Part shown: positions 24,952 to 39,900 of the stretch, one piece after another
How the letters are laid out: every line of letters starts with the position of its first letter
Numbering within the stretch: position 1 is the first letter of the stretch
Notes under the pieces: generated by a model
Database searches by the model: none
Seen by the model: the letters and a program-made list of their open reading frames with translations, nothing else
What the model was told of the DNA's origin: nothing
Origin: Epiperipatus broadwayi
Lineage: Eukaryota; Onychophora; Udeonychophora; Euonychophora; Peripatidae
Length of the DNA stretch: 64,000 nucleotides
Reading direction: 5' to 3'
Assembly: GCA_028023455.1 (NCBI GenBank)
Contig: JAQFVV010000001.1
Coordinates: 26,402,426 to 26,466,425, forward strand
Made by a program: the position numbers and the translations under genes

Positions 24952-27900
24952 CTAAAAATAAATGTACATTTATAAGCATCTGTTGATACATATACATATT
25001 ACCCTATAAATACACAAGCATAATTTTTACATTTATATGATTAATTAATTATTAATCTTAATAATATAAGGCATTTGATTATTTTATGATTTAATTTTAT
25101 CATTTAAGTGTAATCACATACATTAAAAGTCATGTTAATAATATCAAAATGGAATAAATATAGATTAACAAAAAAATACAACAAAAAATAATTTTAGGAC
25201 TTTCATAGATTTTTTTTTCTTATGTATAAATAAAAAGATTAATTCACCTTAAGGTAAAACATTACAATCACCAATGACATAGTAATATTATTACGATAAT
25301 CACAATCATTGCAAATTAACAATCATAATAATAATATATATATAAAATGTTAAAAAAAACTATATAAATAACATTTAATAGTAAATTATAAAGGATTGAC
25401 TTGTGAGCCATCATTGAGATATCTGCTGTAATATGATATAATTTAATGTGTCACAATATTTAATTAGAGAAAACAGAAGAAATTGTCTAACTACAAATGT
25501 TTTAAGTTGCACATTATAAAACATTTTTATTTTCATTTAGAGCCTAAGCAATTATGGGATAAACAAGACATGATCCATATTATCAACTAATAAGAATGAT
25601 TAACAATCAGTCCGAGTATAAAGAAAATTTATAGTACAACTACTAGCAAGAAAAATTTTCACATTTTATTTTACAAATGGATCATTTGCTTCTGATAGGA
25701 ATATATTTCTTTACTTGATTAGTCCAACTTAGAATCTGCTAGATCTACTTCTAAAAAGAAAATGTCAAGCTGATATGCATAGAAATAATGGAAATTCCAT
25801 TCTTTGGAGGTAGACTTAACTGAAGGAATTCATTAAATTTTTTATTGATAAATTCTTATAGAACATTACAAATTTATTCAAATTGCTTATAGTCAGTGTT
25901 AATTGAATCAATTTTGCTTTCCCAATGAATATCACTTAATTGTTTAAATATTAGTTTACTTGTTTTTAAATAATTTCTAATCTTTTCACAGAAGCAAAAA
26001 ATAAAGAATACAAATACTGTATTATTCCAAAAAATATTTTACAATATACACTGCTGGAAGCAGCATTATAAATTTAAAAAAAATAAACAAGGCACATAAA
26101 ATATATGATAATTTAAACTAATTATTGTGAACTGTACATCTTTCTATTTACTTTTTTAAAAATATTACCAAAATCACATTTTTCTTTATTTTGCTGTAAT
26201 TTCCTATAAATACAATTTATCCAAACCACTTCAAACACTTTTTAGCAAAACACTTTATTTGTACATATATAAATACACCTACGTTTCGACTGTCTTGCAG
26301 TCTTCTTCAAAGCCAGTTCACTTTAATCTCTTAAAAAAATGTTAAGAGATTAAAGTGAACTGGCTCTGAAGAAGACTGCAAGACAGTCGAAACGTAGGTG
26401 TATGGATATATGTACAAATAAAGTGTTTGAAATGGTTTGGATAAATTGTATTTACTTCTTTATTTTATGTTGCCATCATTTGGTCTTTACAATTCAAATC
26501 AATTAAATTCAGTTCTTCCATCCTTAATCTTCAAACCACAAAAATATTAATACACTATATGTTACAAAATTAATGTAAATATTATAAAAACAAATGATCC
26601 CAATATTAAATATGGTTTATAGGTTCAGAATCCAAAGTAATAATTTAAACATGTATAAAAGTTATTACAAAAATATTGAAAAAAATAAAGAATAGGAAAA
26701 GATATCATGATTTGCTGCAATAACTAAGCAAGTTTTTAAAATCACTTGTATTAATTTTTTTTAACTATTTCTTCCCCCCTTTACTTGTTAGGCGAATCCT
26801 AGCAAACTTTTCAAACCGTCAAAATCTTACTTATACTCTATAACTCAGGGTTTCATATACTCTTGGTATCTCTCCTTGGGACCATCTCTGATATATGTAT
26901 AGACATATATACACCCATTTTATCATCTTTCTATAATTTTATAATTTTAGATATAATTCTTCTTTATTCTAGTTTAATATAGCAGTTATCTATTTGATGA
27001 GATACACATCAAAGATCGATGTGTGACTACAGCTGTTTAATATCCCTAAATTATTAATTTGTAAGTCCAACATAATAATTCATGATGTCATGGTATTAAT
27101 ATTTTTTATTAATCATTTGTTAATAAACTTTTATACAGGTATTTAAAATTCTAGTTTAATAGCTATAGAAATGTATGCATCATTATTATTTATATAGTCC
27201 TAATACTTGGATTTTTTTTTTTTTGACTTAGTTATGACAATGCACAAGATTATGGTGTTTTATGTCTTTTCAGGAAACTGGAAGAAGGTTTTCATTTATA
27301 TAGGTCTCAGATTATCCTAAAAATCAAAGTTGATTCTGCAGAATAACCTTTCTTAGACTGGTTTTGTGCTTATCAAGAATATTGATGCTATAATTGTCAA
27401 GAAAACCAGTATAACCTTATATCCAATTAATTAAATAAAACGGAATGTCAAGATGTGTCCATATTTGCATAAATTTTTTCTATATTTATATATCATATTA
27501 ATTCCACAAATATTCCATTACAAAATATTCATATATACATATAAATATGATTATTATCATATATAAAAACAAATAACAATTTTCAAGAATATAGTTTACC
27601 TATTTTACAATCTCTAAAAAATTTCTCCACAGGATAATCTTTAACAAATCCTACACCACCCATCCATTCAATGCACTTTGATGTTGTAAGAGCAGCAACC
27701 TTCAAAATGAAATACATCATAATAATTATAAAAGTAAAAAAGCAAATGTATCAAATCTACAATCAATTATAATCTGTAAAATAAAATAAAGTTTATATTA
27801 ATTGTTAAAAAAGGTATTTTGTTCATGTATGATATTTATTCACTAATTCTCATTAAAAAGAACAAATGTTAAAAATTAAAGGTAACTATGGAGTCAGTAC

Positions 27901-30900
27901 TTGGAGGAGTAAAATTACACCATCATATAACTATCATATTTTTGTTTTGCAATCAGCTCACTGACATTCATCTAATCAATCCAGGTTAACCTGGGTCTTT
28001 TATCTAATTCCTAGTATTTGCTAGTAACGATATACCAATATGTCTGTTACAATAAGAGTTATTTTTTTCTTATAAATAATCACTCCATTTGATTATCCAA
28101 TATAGGTCAGTAAATGAATATCTAACTACTCTTAAAAGATAACGAAAATAAAAACAGCTCAAACTCTCACCAACTAACATTTGGCAAGCCTGATAATACT
28201 TTCTTCTACACAATTATTCTGTGGGAGAATGTTGAAAAAGTCTTTGTCTACTTTGAATTATTTTAAGATTTTGTCTATCTATTGAATGACTATATGCCAA
28301 TTAACCAAAAAAAAATAATAATAAAGAAATATAAATCTATGAAAAATTTTCTTAAGTTAACCTGATACATATTTAAACTCAGATCATAGTGATTGGCCTT
28401 TTTAAGAACAAGGGTTATGTAGATATTTATGACTTATTACTGCTCTAAAAAATAATAAATCCGATCATTATTGGATTGTTAGTAGAATAATGACATTTGA
28501 ATCTGGTCTCACAATTGAAGAGGCAGAAATTTCCCAAATATTGGTCTTGTTATGCTTATATATTCTGATTTGAGTATTAAATATATATACTATGAAGCAT
28601 TGATTAAAACTTGTAAGTATTATTACTTATATCAAGTAAAAGATATTATATATTAATAACTCATTTGTAAACCCTTAAAGAAAGAAAAATTTTAGTCTGT
28701 AACAAAATAATATAAATACAAAAATAAGTAAAAACAAACAAACAATTGCCAAAAAAAGTAGATTCACCTAAACTTGAGATAATTTAGATTATGATTGTCT
28801 AAATGGCCTGTAAGAAAACAGTAAGCTTTCCATAAAAATTTTATCAGGAATTGATCTCTTTCATAAAGAATTGATAGAAATCAATGACAAGTTATTAATG
28901 CTTAGTAATTTTTTTTAATCAGTGACTTTGGAAAAGAGTTTAATTACTATATATAAGTTATGATTTGTTAACATTTTTAAAAACAAAGTATTCTTCTTTC
29001 AAAAGACAAAAACAAAGTATTCTTTAATGTAAAATTATCAGATAAATAATCAATAAGTATAGTATTCCCTTTAAAACAAATGTGCATGTTTGCAAAATAT
29101 TTAGTGTCCAAGTGTAAAAAAAAAAAAGATGAATATAATATAATTATTGGTATTTTATATTCGATCAAGTCTATCTGTAGGTAAATTAGCCTTCCTTTTG
29201 CTTGTTGTGAATTAAATTTTATGTATGTTAGAATTTATTATGTACATGCAATTGTTAGATCACTGTTAATAATATCTGTATGGTGGACTTATTAAATTAC
29301 CATTTTGTTCTATAAATTTTGAGTCAAATTCAAGAGAATAACTCAGTTAGTATTATTAGTAAATTAAGATTGGATTCAAAGTACCACCTAACACAATTAG
29401 TTTGTGTTACTGTTAAATCAGGATTTTAATCTAAACTAGCTGCTCCCTAGAGTTATCATTGTAAGAAAGGTATATTAGTTATAATTATTCCATATTATAT
29501 ATGTGTGTATGACTATGCTACTAAGCTTCTAATATAAATAAATGATTTATATTTGTAAAGGTTGATCATATGTAGGATTATATCAAGGGTGGATTAGTGG
29601 CCAGGAATTTATTATGGCAAATATGCTTGATTATAAAAAAATTATGTTGTATTACAAGATTTAATTGAAAAGATTAATATTTTCAAAATCAAAATAAACC
29701 TTGGAAATTTTATAAATAACAACTATTTTCCTGCATGTGAAATTTAAATAAAGTGACTTATTTAAGAAAAGTATATTTTGTCTGACAATTATATTTTTAA
29801 TGAACTATTGGGGTTATTTATTTAAATAATGTGTTAATTCCTTTATATGTAATCTGTCTGGACTGCATATTTATTACGTCCATTTCATCGTGAATAACTT
29901 AGGAAATGTAGTCTGGTATTGCAAATAGTGGCTATATTGTGATCATTATCATCATATTAAAAAAATATTTTAAAATCATATTTAAATATATATGTATAAA
30001 TAATATATGAGTTGGTCTATTTCCTGATGTTAAATGTCAGATGTCTGAGTCAAATAAATTTAAGTAATTGAAACATGCACAAGTTGACCATTAGAAGATA
30101 TATTGTAATGTTAAATTTTGGGTGTTGAACCAAAGATATGCAAATATGTAACAGTAAATCTTTGACTGTTACATATTTGTATATCTTTGATTCAACACCC
30201 AAAATTTAACATTCCCAATAAAATAAAAAATGAAAATCAGGCACCAAAATGATTTATCAGAATTACAAATCCTCCCAAAAGAATTTTATTGTTTTTCAGT
30301 TTCAATAGAATAAAAAATGAAAATCAGGCACCAAAACAACTAATTATAAAGTTTACTTCAAAAAAACTTATTAACACCCATTCATTATCATTAATAAATT
30401 GTACCACTATCCCTGCATGGGTTATGGATATTAATAGCATATTAGATGTTAAAAGGATAATGTTTATATTGAGTTCAATAAGCAAACAAAAAAACTAAAT
30501 GGATTAATAAAAATAACTTAATTTATTAACAATGCATATACAAAATATTAAATATACAGGTAATAATAATAATAAGATCTACAATAATATAATTAAAGTT
30601 CCAAACCATAGTTTTCTGCAGATATCATTCTTAATTCTTTTAATATATTTCCTGATGTCTTCAGTAGTTCTCCAAAATGGAAATTATCCTCCTGCTGATG
30701 TTAGATAGGATATAATATCAGTCGGTCTTGAGTCATTCTTAAGTCATTGTCTGCTTCTTTATGGCATTATTAAAGCAGACAATAGCTGGTTTTAGCAAAT
30801 TTCACTGTTAATTTCTGGACTCAATTGCATTTTCCAAGTGTTAGGGCTGGTGTAGTTTTTGATTATCTAGCCACTTATATTAAATAGTCTTCTGGATAAA

Positions 30901-33900
30901 GTTATCATATTTGCTGTTATAACTTAGTATTGAAAAAATACTATAAAGCAATCGGCAAGATACAGCTATCCAAGTCAAGATGGAAAAGTTTTAACCAGCG
31001 TTTTCTCTCCTCTGCATTGTACCACTACAACATAAGTTGAGTCATCAAATAGACTAGAGTAGACTGAACTGCATAGACTGGATTCTTTACTGTCTCTATT
31101 AAAAACTAGCCTTACTTGCTTCTTTCCAACTATTCATACTCTGCTTGATGTTCAACATATTGTCTAAACAATAGATTTATCACCACTAATTACAAAATAT
31201 GACCTCTGTTTCCTTACAACAACATGTTTTTTGAAAAACATTTTCTTTATTCCCTTGACAACATGTTGCGAAAACAAATTTAGCCATAAAATTATGATTT
31301 AATATATAAATGAAAAGAAAAAAAACATTTTTTTTTCTTTCTCTCTTTCCTTACATTAGTTAAGTTTGCTAATTTTTAAAATATTCATGATATTTAGACT
31401 TGCCATAAAATTTACTTTTAGAAATTGACAAGTTGTTTAATTAAATCCATTTAGAAAAAAGTAAATGACAAAAGGTAAAAAATGCTTTAGATTTTTATAA
31501 ATTATGTAATTCAAACTTCTTGCAAGTATTGAAACTACTTTTCTTTCTTCCTTTACATTGTAATTTATCATTTTATTGTTTCTCACACTTATAAAATAAC
31601 TTTTTAAAATATTTAATATGATCCAATATATAAACTAACTTTTCTTTTAATTTTTTGGGCAGTTTATATATTTATTTCCCAATTTATACAAGTTATTTAT
31701 TGAATTTTTTTTCATGCAGCTTAGTAATATAATTAATTCAAGTTGCTATCAGATTTGTTTTAGTTACAAATTCCTTCCAATGGGACAGTATAACTTTTCA
31801 TTTCTCATATTTAAACTTACTGCAAAAATTTGAACTGTAATTTATTTCTCTAATTATTTTTGTATTTTGATCATTTTAGTAAATAGTATATTACAGAATA
31901 CATGTGTTCATGATTTCACTGTTTAAAGATTTGATTTGTGTTAAACTATATAAAGAATGAATAGAATTTCAACTCTAGGATTTATAAAAAATTTGACCAT
32001 AGGACATTAAGATGTACACTGGAGCGTGAACACTAGCAGGATTATCTCAGTACTCACAATATATCAAAAATCAAATATAAGCCTTGCTTTCTTTTGAGTT
32101 ATAAAGGCTGACAAATTCAACAAATGCTCAAACTGCATCTTGTTTCCTCTCAGCCTTACAGATAAATAAGTAAAAGACTGGAAAAAAATGTAGCACCTGA
32201 GACAATATACACTTCAATTGTCACATGACAAGAGTGTCTCACATACAACACCAAATCCCAATACATCACTAGAAATAGAATATATCTAAATAAATTTTAA
32301 TAAAGTTTTTTTTTTCTTTGCAAAAATCAATGGTACTTATAACCTAATCGGGCTTGACCACTTGATGGTGTTCTGGTTCACCAAAACACCTAACAAATGC
32401 CATTTACAAAGCCTGACTTACAGCTATAGAAAACATCTAATGTTTGTCTTAGCCATTAGAAGGCCGTTTCGCGACAGTTACTGTGAATCCACACACTTAT
32501 CTTTCGTGGACAGTTTAATATATATGTGTGTGTAGTTTGATTAGTCAAATTTTTACAATATACGTTACACAATCTTTGTATTTGTAATGAATTTAAAAAA
32601 CGTGACTTTATAGTAATTTTCCAAATGGCCACACCCTTATTTAGAGGTGTAATGTGTAAAAGCTTGCCGAGGGTACGTCAACAGAATTCGGCCGAGTTCG
32701 CATACGAAATCTCGTTTTCACGTGAAATATCATGTAGTTCATAAAATGGCTGGCGATCACATAACTTTTTCCGCAGTTGCCGAAAACAGAAGCCGAGTAT
32801 TTCTGCTGTCCAATAAAAATATACACGATTTTTTGTAAATTTCATAGAAAACACATATTATAAACATGTTTAATAAGTAAATAAGACATTTATATGTGTT
32901 TGTTGTTGTTTAAAAAAGTTTGAGTTTCTTTTGTCCGACTATGGTTACAGTTTTGATATCTTTTATTTTAGCATTACACTAACCCTAAACCTAACCCTAA
33001 AACTAACCCTACACAGTTGTTTTGTTATGTAGAAAGCAATAATTAAACGAAAGACATCGCAGAGTAGCAGCTTTGTCCAAAAACAGCGATTTAAAAATTT
33101 AAAAAAAGGTTGTTGTTTACCAATAATTAAGCGAAAAACATCGCTAAATAGACATCGCAGAGTAGCAGCTTTGTCCAAAAACAGCGATTTAAAAATAAAA
33201 AAAAAGATTGTCGTTCACTAAATACAAAATTAAAATTAAACAACTTTTTTAATAAAAAGGCATGAAAAAAAAAAGTTATAGCAATCAATAAATTAATAAC
33301 CTAAAAAAAAAAAACCAGCGATTCGATTTAAAAATATAACATGGCCCCAAACTTGTATTGTATTGTTTTTGACTGCCAACAACGCCATCAAGTGGCCAAG
33401 CCCGATTACGTTATAATTACCAAATCAATTTATCTATTCTGGTCATATGTTTCATAGTTATTGAGCCTTAAATTATTACTATTTTTTTTTTTAATATGAC
33501 CAATAAAAGTCTCTTGCTTTTTAACAAGCTGGTAATTTTTCCTTTTTGTTAATTTTAATGTCACTTTTAGTATTGTCATTTATTTAAACTTTTAAAACAT
33601 TACAAAATAATTTTCTCCTTAATTAACTCATTTATTCTTTTAACAGCTACAAGATCAACAGAGAATAAGCCACCATTTATTTTTCTAAAATTAAGTTTTA
33701 ACTCTCTATAGGTATTTTAGTGATGGAAATATCACTTGGGTGACCTTTCCATTTTTTAAGCCTTTCTTCATGTCTCTTGCATTTCTTTCAAAAACTTGAT
33801 ATGTCTCTTTTGTTACCTTTCTTCAAATTTTAATTACTTTTCTTCAAGTTTTAAATATATTTCTTGACATTTTTGTTGCATTCCTTTCATCAATATATAT

Positions 33901-36900
33901 ATATACCATTTCAATAGTAACTGTGTCTGTCTTCTCTTCTAAAAGCTTTTGAATTGTCAAAATGAGTTCTTGCTCTAACAGTTCTGCTTCCATTGGGTAT
34001 GGACTGTTGAGTTGCTGATGGATCCATATTTAATTGTGCTACCAACCTTCTTGTTATTGAATGTGTTATCATGAGTAAATAAAACTAAATATTCTAAAAT
34101 TTTCTTTTTATTCTTTTTATGCAGACTTACAAACTTAAATTTATATATATATTGTAATGGTACAGAGTCATAAGGTGATCCTGGGATAATGGCACTCATC
34201 ATCACCAATCACAGTTAATAAAATATATAACTAAATATTAAATTAAATACAAATGAATATAATGAGGATTGAGCCTGATGGGTCAACACAAAACTAACTA
34301 TAAGTTCATTGGCATTATACAAAAGCAATAATCATTCATCATCAAGAATAATCAAAAATACAATAAATCAACAATCTTGTGAGTGAATTTGAAATAGGTC
34401 TACTAATAGACCAGGCTAATTATTTAACTCTTGCCAGCTTAGATTAATTAAACAATAATTTGGATACACAAACATAAGTGCTAATCCATCAGAATATATA
34501 AGTAAAAACAATAATGCTGGAATACTAAAACATGCTGAACATCATTAATGCTCTGACTACATAGTACCATTCATACTGGCCAACTATAAACTTAATTTCT
34601 AAATAAATAATTAAAATGAAATGTAGTGAATGGACTTTAAAGGATATCCCCTTTGTGGCATTCAACAATAGAAAAATAATGAAATCCTCATCAATTGGAT
34701 GTCCATATACACTAAATATAAATGCCTTTTATATAACTGACCATTATGCACAAATCCAGTTCAGAGAGTAAAAGCTCTATAACAGTTATTGTGATCAAGA
34801 GTTATAATGCAAACATATAATATTCTAAAACTATTTCAGATTGAATAAATTTACTGGAATAACTTTAACAATGAAATATAAATTTATTAATAACAATAAA
34901 ATTAAATTAAGCTCTGTAGAGTATGACTATAAACTAAGCTTTCTGATTTTGATTAATAAAAAGAAATCTATTACATTATAATTTTTATATATGTCCCAAT
35001 AGGTTTATATAAAACACTTATATATCAGCATACAGACATGCCTGTATAATATAAAATGAACATATTTGAATTATCATAAATGTATAAATGAAATTCATTT
35101 TTATAATATATAATTAATAACTGATTTAGCATATATGTTGTGTGCATGAAAATGTAAGTGCACACTCCCATTTAAATCATATATTTTAATTTGTCAAATA
35201 AGCTTATTAAAAATATACTTTCCACAAATAATTCCATGTCAAAAATACATAAAATTCACATATATATAGAAGCAATCAGATGTGCTGTATAATAATTTAA
35301 ATTAACATGTTCAAATTGTCATAGACATAAAAAAAAATTCATTTTGCTTATAATACATAAATGCTCATGTGCATATATATAAAAAATAGAAAGTATGAAT
35401 CAAACTTATTAATTCATTATTTTGAATGGTAAAAGTTTTCCTTTTTTTTTCTTTTTACAAAAGTAATATCATTTCTTTGAAAGTCCTTCATAAAAGTTTT
35501 CTTTTTAACAAGTTACTCCTAATTAATTATAAACATCTTTAAAAATACTCCAACTTTATTTTTTTATTCCCTAATCTAGAAAGATTTTTAGTTTACTTTT
35601 TTTTTCAAAATAAAGTTGTCTATGAATCAATCCTTTGTTTTTAGACTTTTCATTCAAGCAAAAATTATTTACTTACTTTCTTTTAAATTAGATTTTAATA
35701 ATCATCATTTTCACATTGTTCTCAATATATATAACACTTCTCGCCAGGTGTACTTTGTATATATGATGCAGTATCTTTATCTGTGCTTTTTTGCACATAG
35801 ATAAAACAGTATATGTATAAACTAATTCTTCAGCAAGCCAATGAACTCTCTTGGTAAGCTGGTCCCTTCTAAAACTGGACTGGCTTATTGTCATCTTTGG
35901 GAAAGATATAATCTAGTAACTGTTAGCCTGCAATGAGTTCCCTTCTGTCTTATATACATATATATACAAGCTATGAACCACATAAAAGCTGGGTCTTGCT
36001 TCCATGTGAATCCAAATTACCACTGAGAACTAGCAGTAGCAGCTGGTCATGCACTGTCTTACTTCAGTTATATGTTGATAGTCATCATGCTGTCACAATA
36101 CGTAAAACAAAAAAACCTAAAAACTAACCTTTTTATAGTCAGGATGGAATTTTAAAAAAACAGTAATTAAAAAGTTTTCTTTATCTTGATTGAAAAAAGT
36201 TAATGACTTTCCAATTCACATTAATCTTTTCAAAAACAACACTGTAGGATCTTTATCAAAACATGTTACACAAGCTTTAATTTTTAAAAAAAATTAATGA
36301 AAATAGTGGAATTTTATAATTACCAATATATCTATGTAATACAAAAGCATACTTGTTTTAATTTCAAAATCAGAATTAATAAAATATTAATTAGATCTTT
36401 TTAATTGTTTAATTTATAATAATTTTTTTAAATTAAAAATTATTTAATCCTTAACTGTTATTCCAGTGCAATATAGAAAATACCTAAAAAAATGTGTGTT
36501 TATTTCTACTTTTCATTTCAACTTTATATATATATAATGCATAATACTACTATGTTGTTGTATGCCATGAGACACATAACTCTCATATCCTTCATTCATG
36601 GGGAAAAGAAAGAAAATGAAACACCAATCTAACAATATTTTACATAATATACATGTATAATTAACACAAAGTTCATACCTCAAACTATGTACTCATCAAT
36701 TTTTTTAGAGATTTGACAGGCATATGACAGCTAATAGAATGAATAGTGATCTGCAGGTCTGAGATAGATAAGAAATTCAGCCACTAGACTATAAGTACAC
36801 AATGCACCATGAACACCAAGAAGGCTACCTCAATTTAGACACTATAAGCAACCATAACCCTTGATATAAAATAAAAATGCAAAAATCTTTGCAAAGCCCT

Positions 36901-39900
36901 GCTCCTTTGAGTCTTAGGGACTGGAAAATACAAAACTATGCCTTGCTCCTTTTCTTGGAGACTTAGAGGCTGGGATCATGGCAGAACTACGTTAACTGCA
37001 CCATGATAAACAATAGGAAATCAGAAAGTGGGTTGAAGCAATGCCTGAGATAGAACACTTCCTGGAATTGCATAAAAACATTGTATCCTCAAGTCAATGA
37101 CAAAACTCTTCATCCATCATCAAAACTAAAAATACAACTAAACAAACTCCAACAATCAAAAATCCAATCCAATCTCTAAAACTATAGATTTTCTATTCAA
37201 CTCTAAATATGAACTCCTTAAATATATATTAATCACTATTTATAACTTATAATCATCAATACTCTTGTCACATATTTCACAGTAATTCTTTATAATTAAT
37301 TCTGCATAAAATGTATACTTTTTTTTTCTTTCTCAGATGTGGTTATATTTGAAATGAAGTTGAGTAGCAATTTTAAAATTGTAAACATCACCAGTGGTAA
37401 CCATTTGTAACAGTATGGGGAAACAGAGGTGAACCTGCGATGATGGGACTCATCATCATCAATCCCAAGTCAAAATATAAAATTGAATAACAAATTAAAT
37501 ACAAATGAATGAGCCTGACTGATCAACACAAACCTAAACTAAAAGTTCACCAGTATTACACAAAAGCAATAATCATTCATCATCAAGAATGATCAATTAA
37601 TACAATAAATGAACAATCAATATTGTGACTGGATTTGAAATGGGTCTACTATAGACCAGGTTAATTATTTAGCCCTTGCCAGCTTGGGGCAGATTATTTA
37701 AACAATAATTTGGATGCACAAACTTGAAGTGCTAATCCATCAGAATATATAACAATAAAAACAATAATGCTGGGATACTAAAACATGCTGATCATCATCA
37801 ATGCTCTGGCCACTTAGTACCATTAATGTACTGGCCAACTATAAACTTAATTTCTAAATAAATAATTAAATAAAATGTAGTGCATGGACTTTAAAGGATA
37901 TCCTCTTTGCACCATCCAGGATCATCATCAACTGGATGTCCATAAACACTAAATATAAACCCCTTTTATATAAGACTTATGCACAAATCCAGCTTACAGA
38001 GCAAAAGCTGTATAACTATTACTGTAATCAAGATATAATACAAACATAATATTGTAAAACTATTTTGGATTGAATAAATTCACTAGAATAACTTTAATAA
38101 CGAAATATACATTTATTAATAACAATAAAATTAAATTAAGGTCTATACAATATGGCTATACATATAAACTAAGCCTTCTCATTTTGATTAATACCAAAAA
38201 AAATGTCCTATTACATTGTAATTTACATATATGTTCCAATAAGTTTATATAAAACACCTATGTATCAGCACAATGACATGCCTGTATAATATAAAATGAA
38301 TGTATTTGAATTGTCAAACCTATAAATGAAATTCATTTTTTTGTATATAATTAATGACTGATTTAGCATTTATGTGTATGCACATGGAAATGAGTGTGCA
38401 TACTGGCGTTTATATTATATATTTTAATTTGTCAAAATAAACTTATTAAAAATATATTTTTACAATTAATTGAATGTCAAAAATATATATATAATTCATA
38501 CACATAAACTCATATGTGTGGCAATTTAACGAGTTAAAATTGTCATAGACAATTCACTTAGTTTTTAATAATCATAAATAATATTATTTTGAATGGTTTT
38601 GTTTTTTTTTAAAAAAATAATATTTCTTCTTTGACAGTATTTTATAAAAGTTTTCTTTTTAACAGGTTACTCCTAATTAATTGTAAAGATCTTTAAAAAT
38701 ACTCCAGTAAGTTTTTTTTTGTTCCCAATCTAGAAAGATTTTTGGAGTTTTCTTTTTTTTTTCAAAAGAACTTTTAATTCAAGCCGAAATTATTTATTTA
38801 TTTTACTTTTAAATCAGGTTTTAACAACCATCATTTTCAATGAATTATTTAAAATATTCTCAATATAAGACTACTCACCGACTGTACTTTATATATATAT
38901 GGTGCAGTACCTTTATCTGAGTTTATCTACATATAAATAAAACAGTATATACATAAACTAATTCTTCAGCAAGCTGATACTCTTGTTAAACTGATCCTTT
39001 TTAAAACAATGGACTGGCTTACTGTCATCTTCAGGGAAGATATAATCCAGATACTTTTGGCCTGCAGTGATCTCCCTTCAGACTATGCTAATGCAAATAT
39101 TTTCAGGCTTATGCCCATACAAAAGCTGAGTCTTGCTTTCATGTGAATCCAAACATTACCATTATAAATTAGTAGCAGCAGCTGAACTTGCATTGTCTTG
39201 CTTCAGTTATACCTTTATAGTCATTGTGCTGTTACGATCTATAAAATTGTAAAAAACTTCCCTCTAATCTTTTTCCAACCTTTTTATGTTTCAGGATAAA
39301 ATTAAAAAAAACACAATAATTAAAAACAAGTTTTCTTCATTTTGATTGAAAAAAGTTAACGACTTTTTCAATTCACATTAATCCTTTCAAAAACAACTTT
39401 GTAGGATCCTTATCAAAACATGCTACACAAGCTTTAATTTAAAAAAAATTAATCTAATCAAAATCAATGCTAGTGAAATTTCATAATTACCAGTATATCT
39501 ATTGTAACATAAAAGCATCCTTGTTTAAATTTCAAAATCAGAATTAATAAAATATTAATTAGACCTTTTTAAATGTTTAATTTATAATATTTTTTTTAAT
39601 TCAAAATTATTTAATCCTTAGCTGTTATTCCACTGTAATATAGAAAATATCTACAAAAAAATGTTTGTATTTATTTCTACTTTTCCTTTCAACTTTATAT
39701 ATATGTGTGTACACTTGTATGTTGCTGTATATCATAAGGCATAACTGTCTCAATGTATATTGTCATTTAATAACACACCAGTGTCAACTTATCATCTTTT
39801 CCAGAATAACATGATATACCTATGCCTTAATATTTATTAATTTATTACTTTTTTATATATACTACCATTTATTAAATATTACTCTACCTACTACTGCTTT

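Larger units (their letters stand above)
32343..33410. mobile_element. TIR element, 1.07 kb, with telomere-like repeats
   Basis: The ends are inverted repeats of about 30 bp (32343-32372 and 33381-33410) that match at 27 positions by my count, built on TAATCGGGCTTG and CCACTTGATGG. TTATAA flanks both sides (32337-32342 and 33411-33416) as a likely target duplication. Inside are telomere-like CCCTAA variants at 32977-33013 and a tandem duplication at 33050-33195. No transposase frame is visible. A TA-target (Tc1/mariner-like) origin is an alternative reading of the flanks. Confidence 0.65.
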
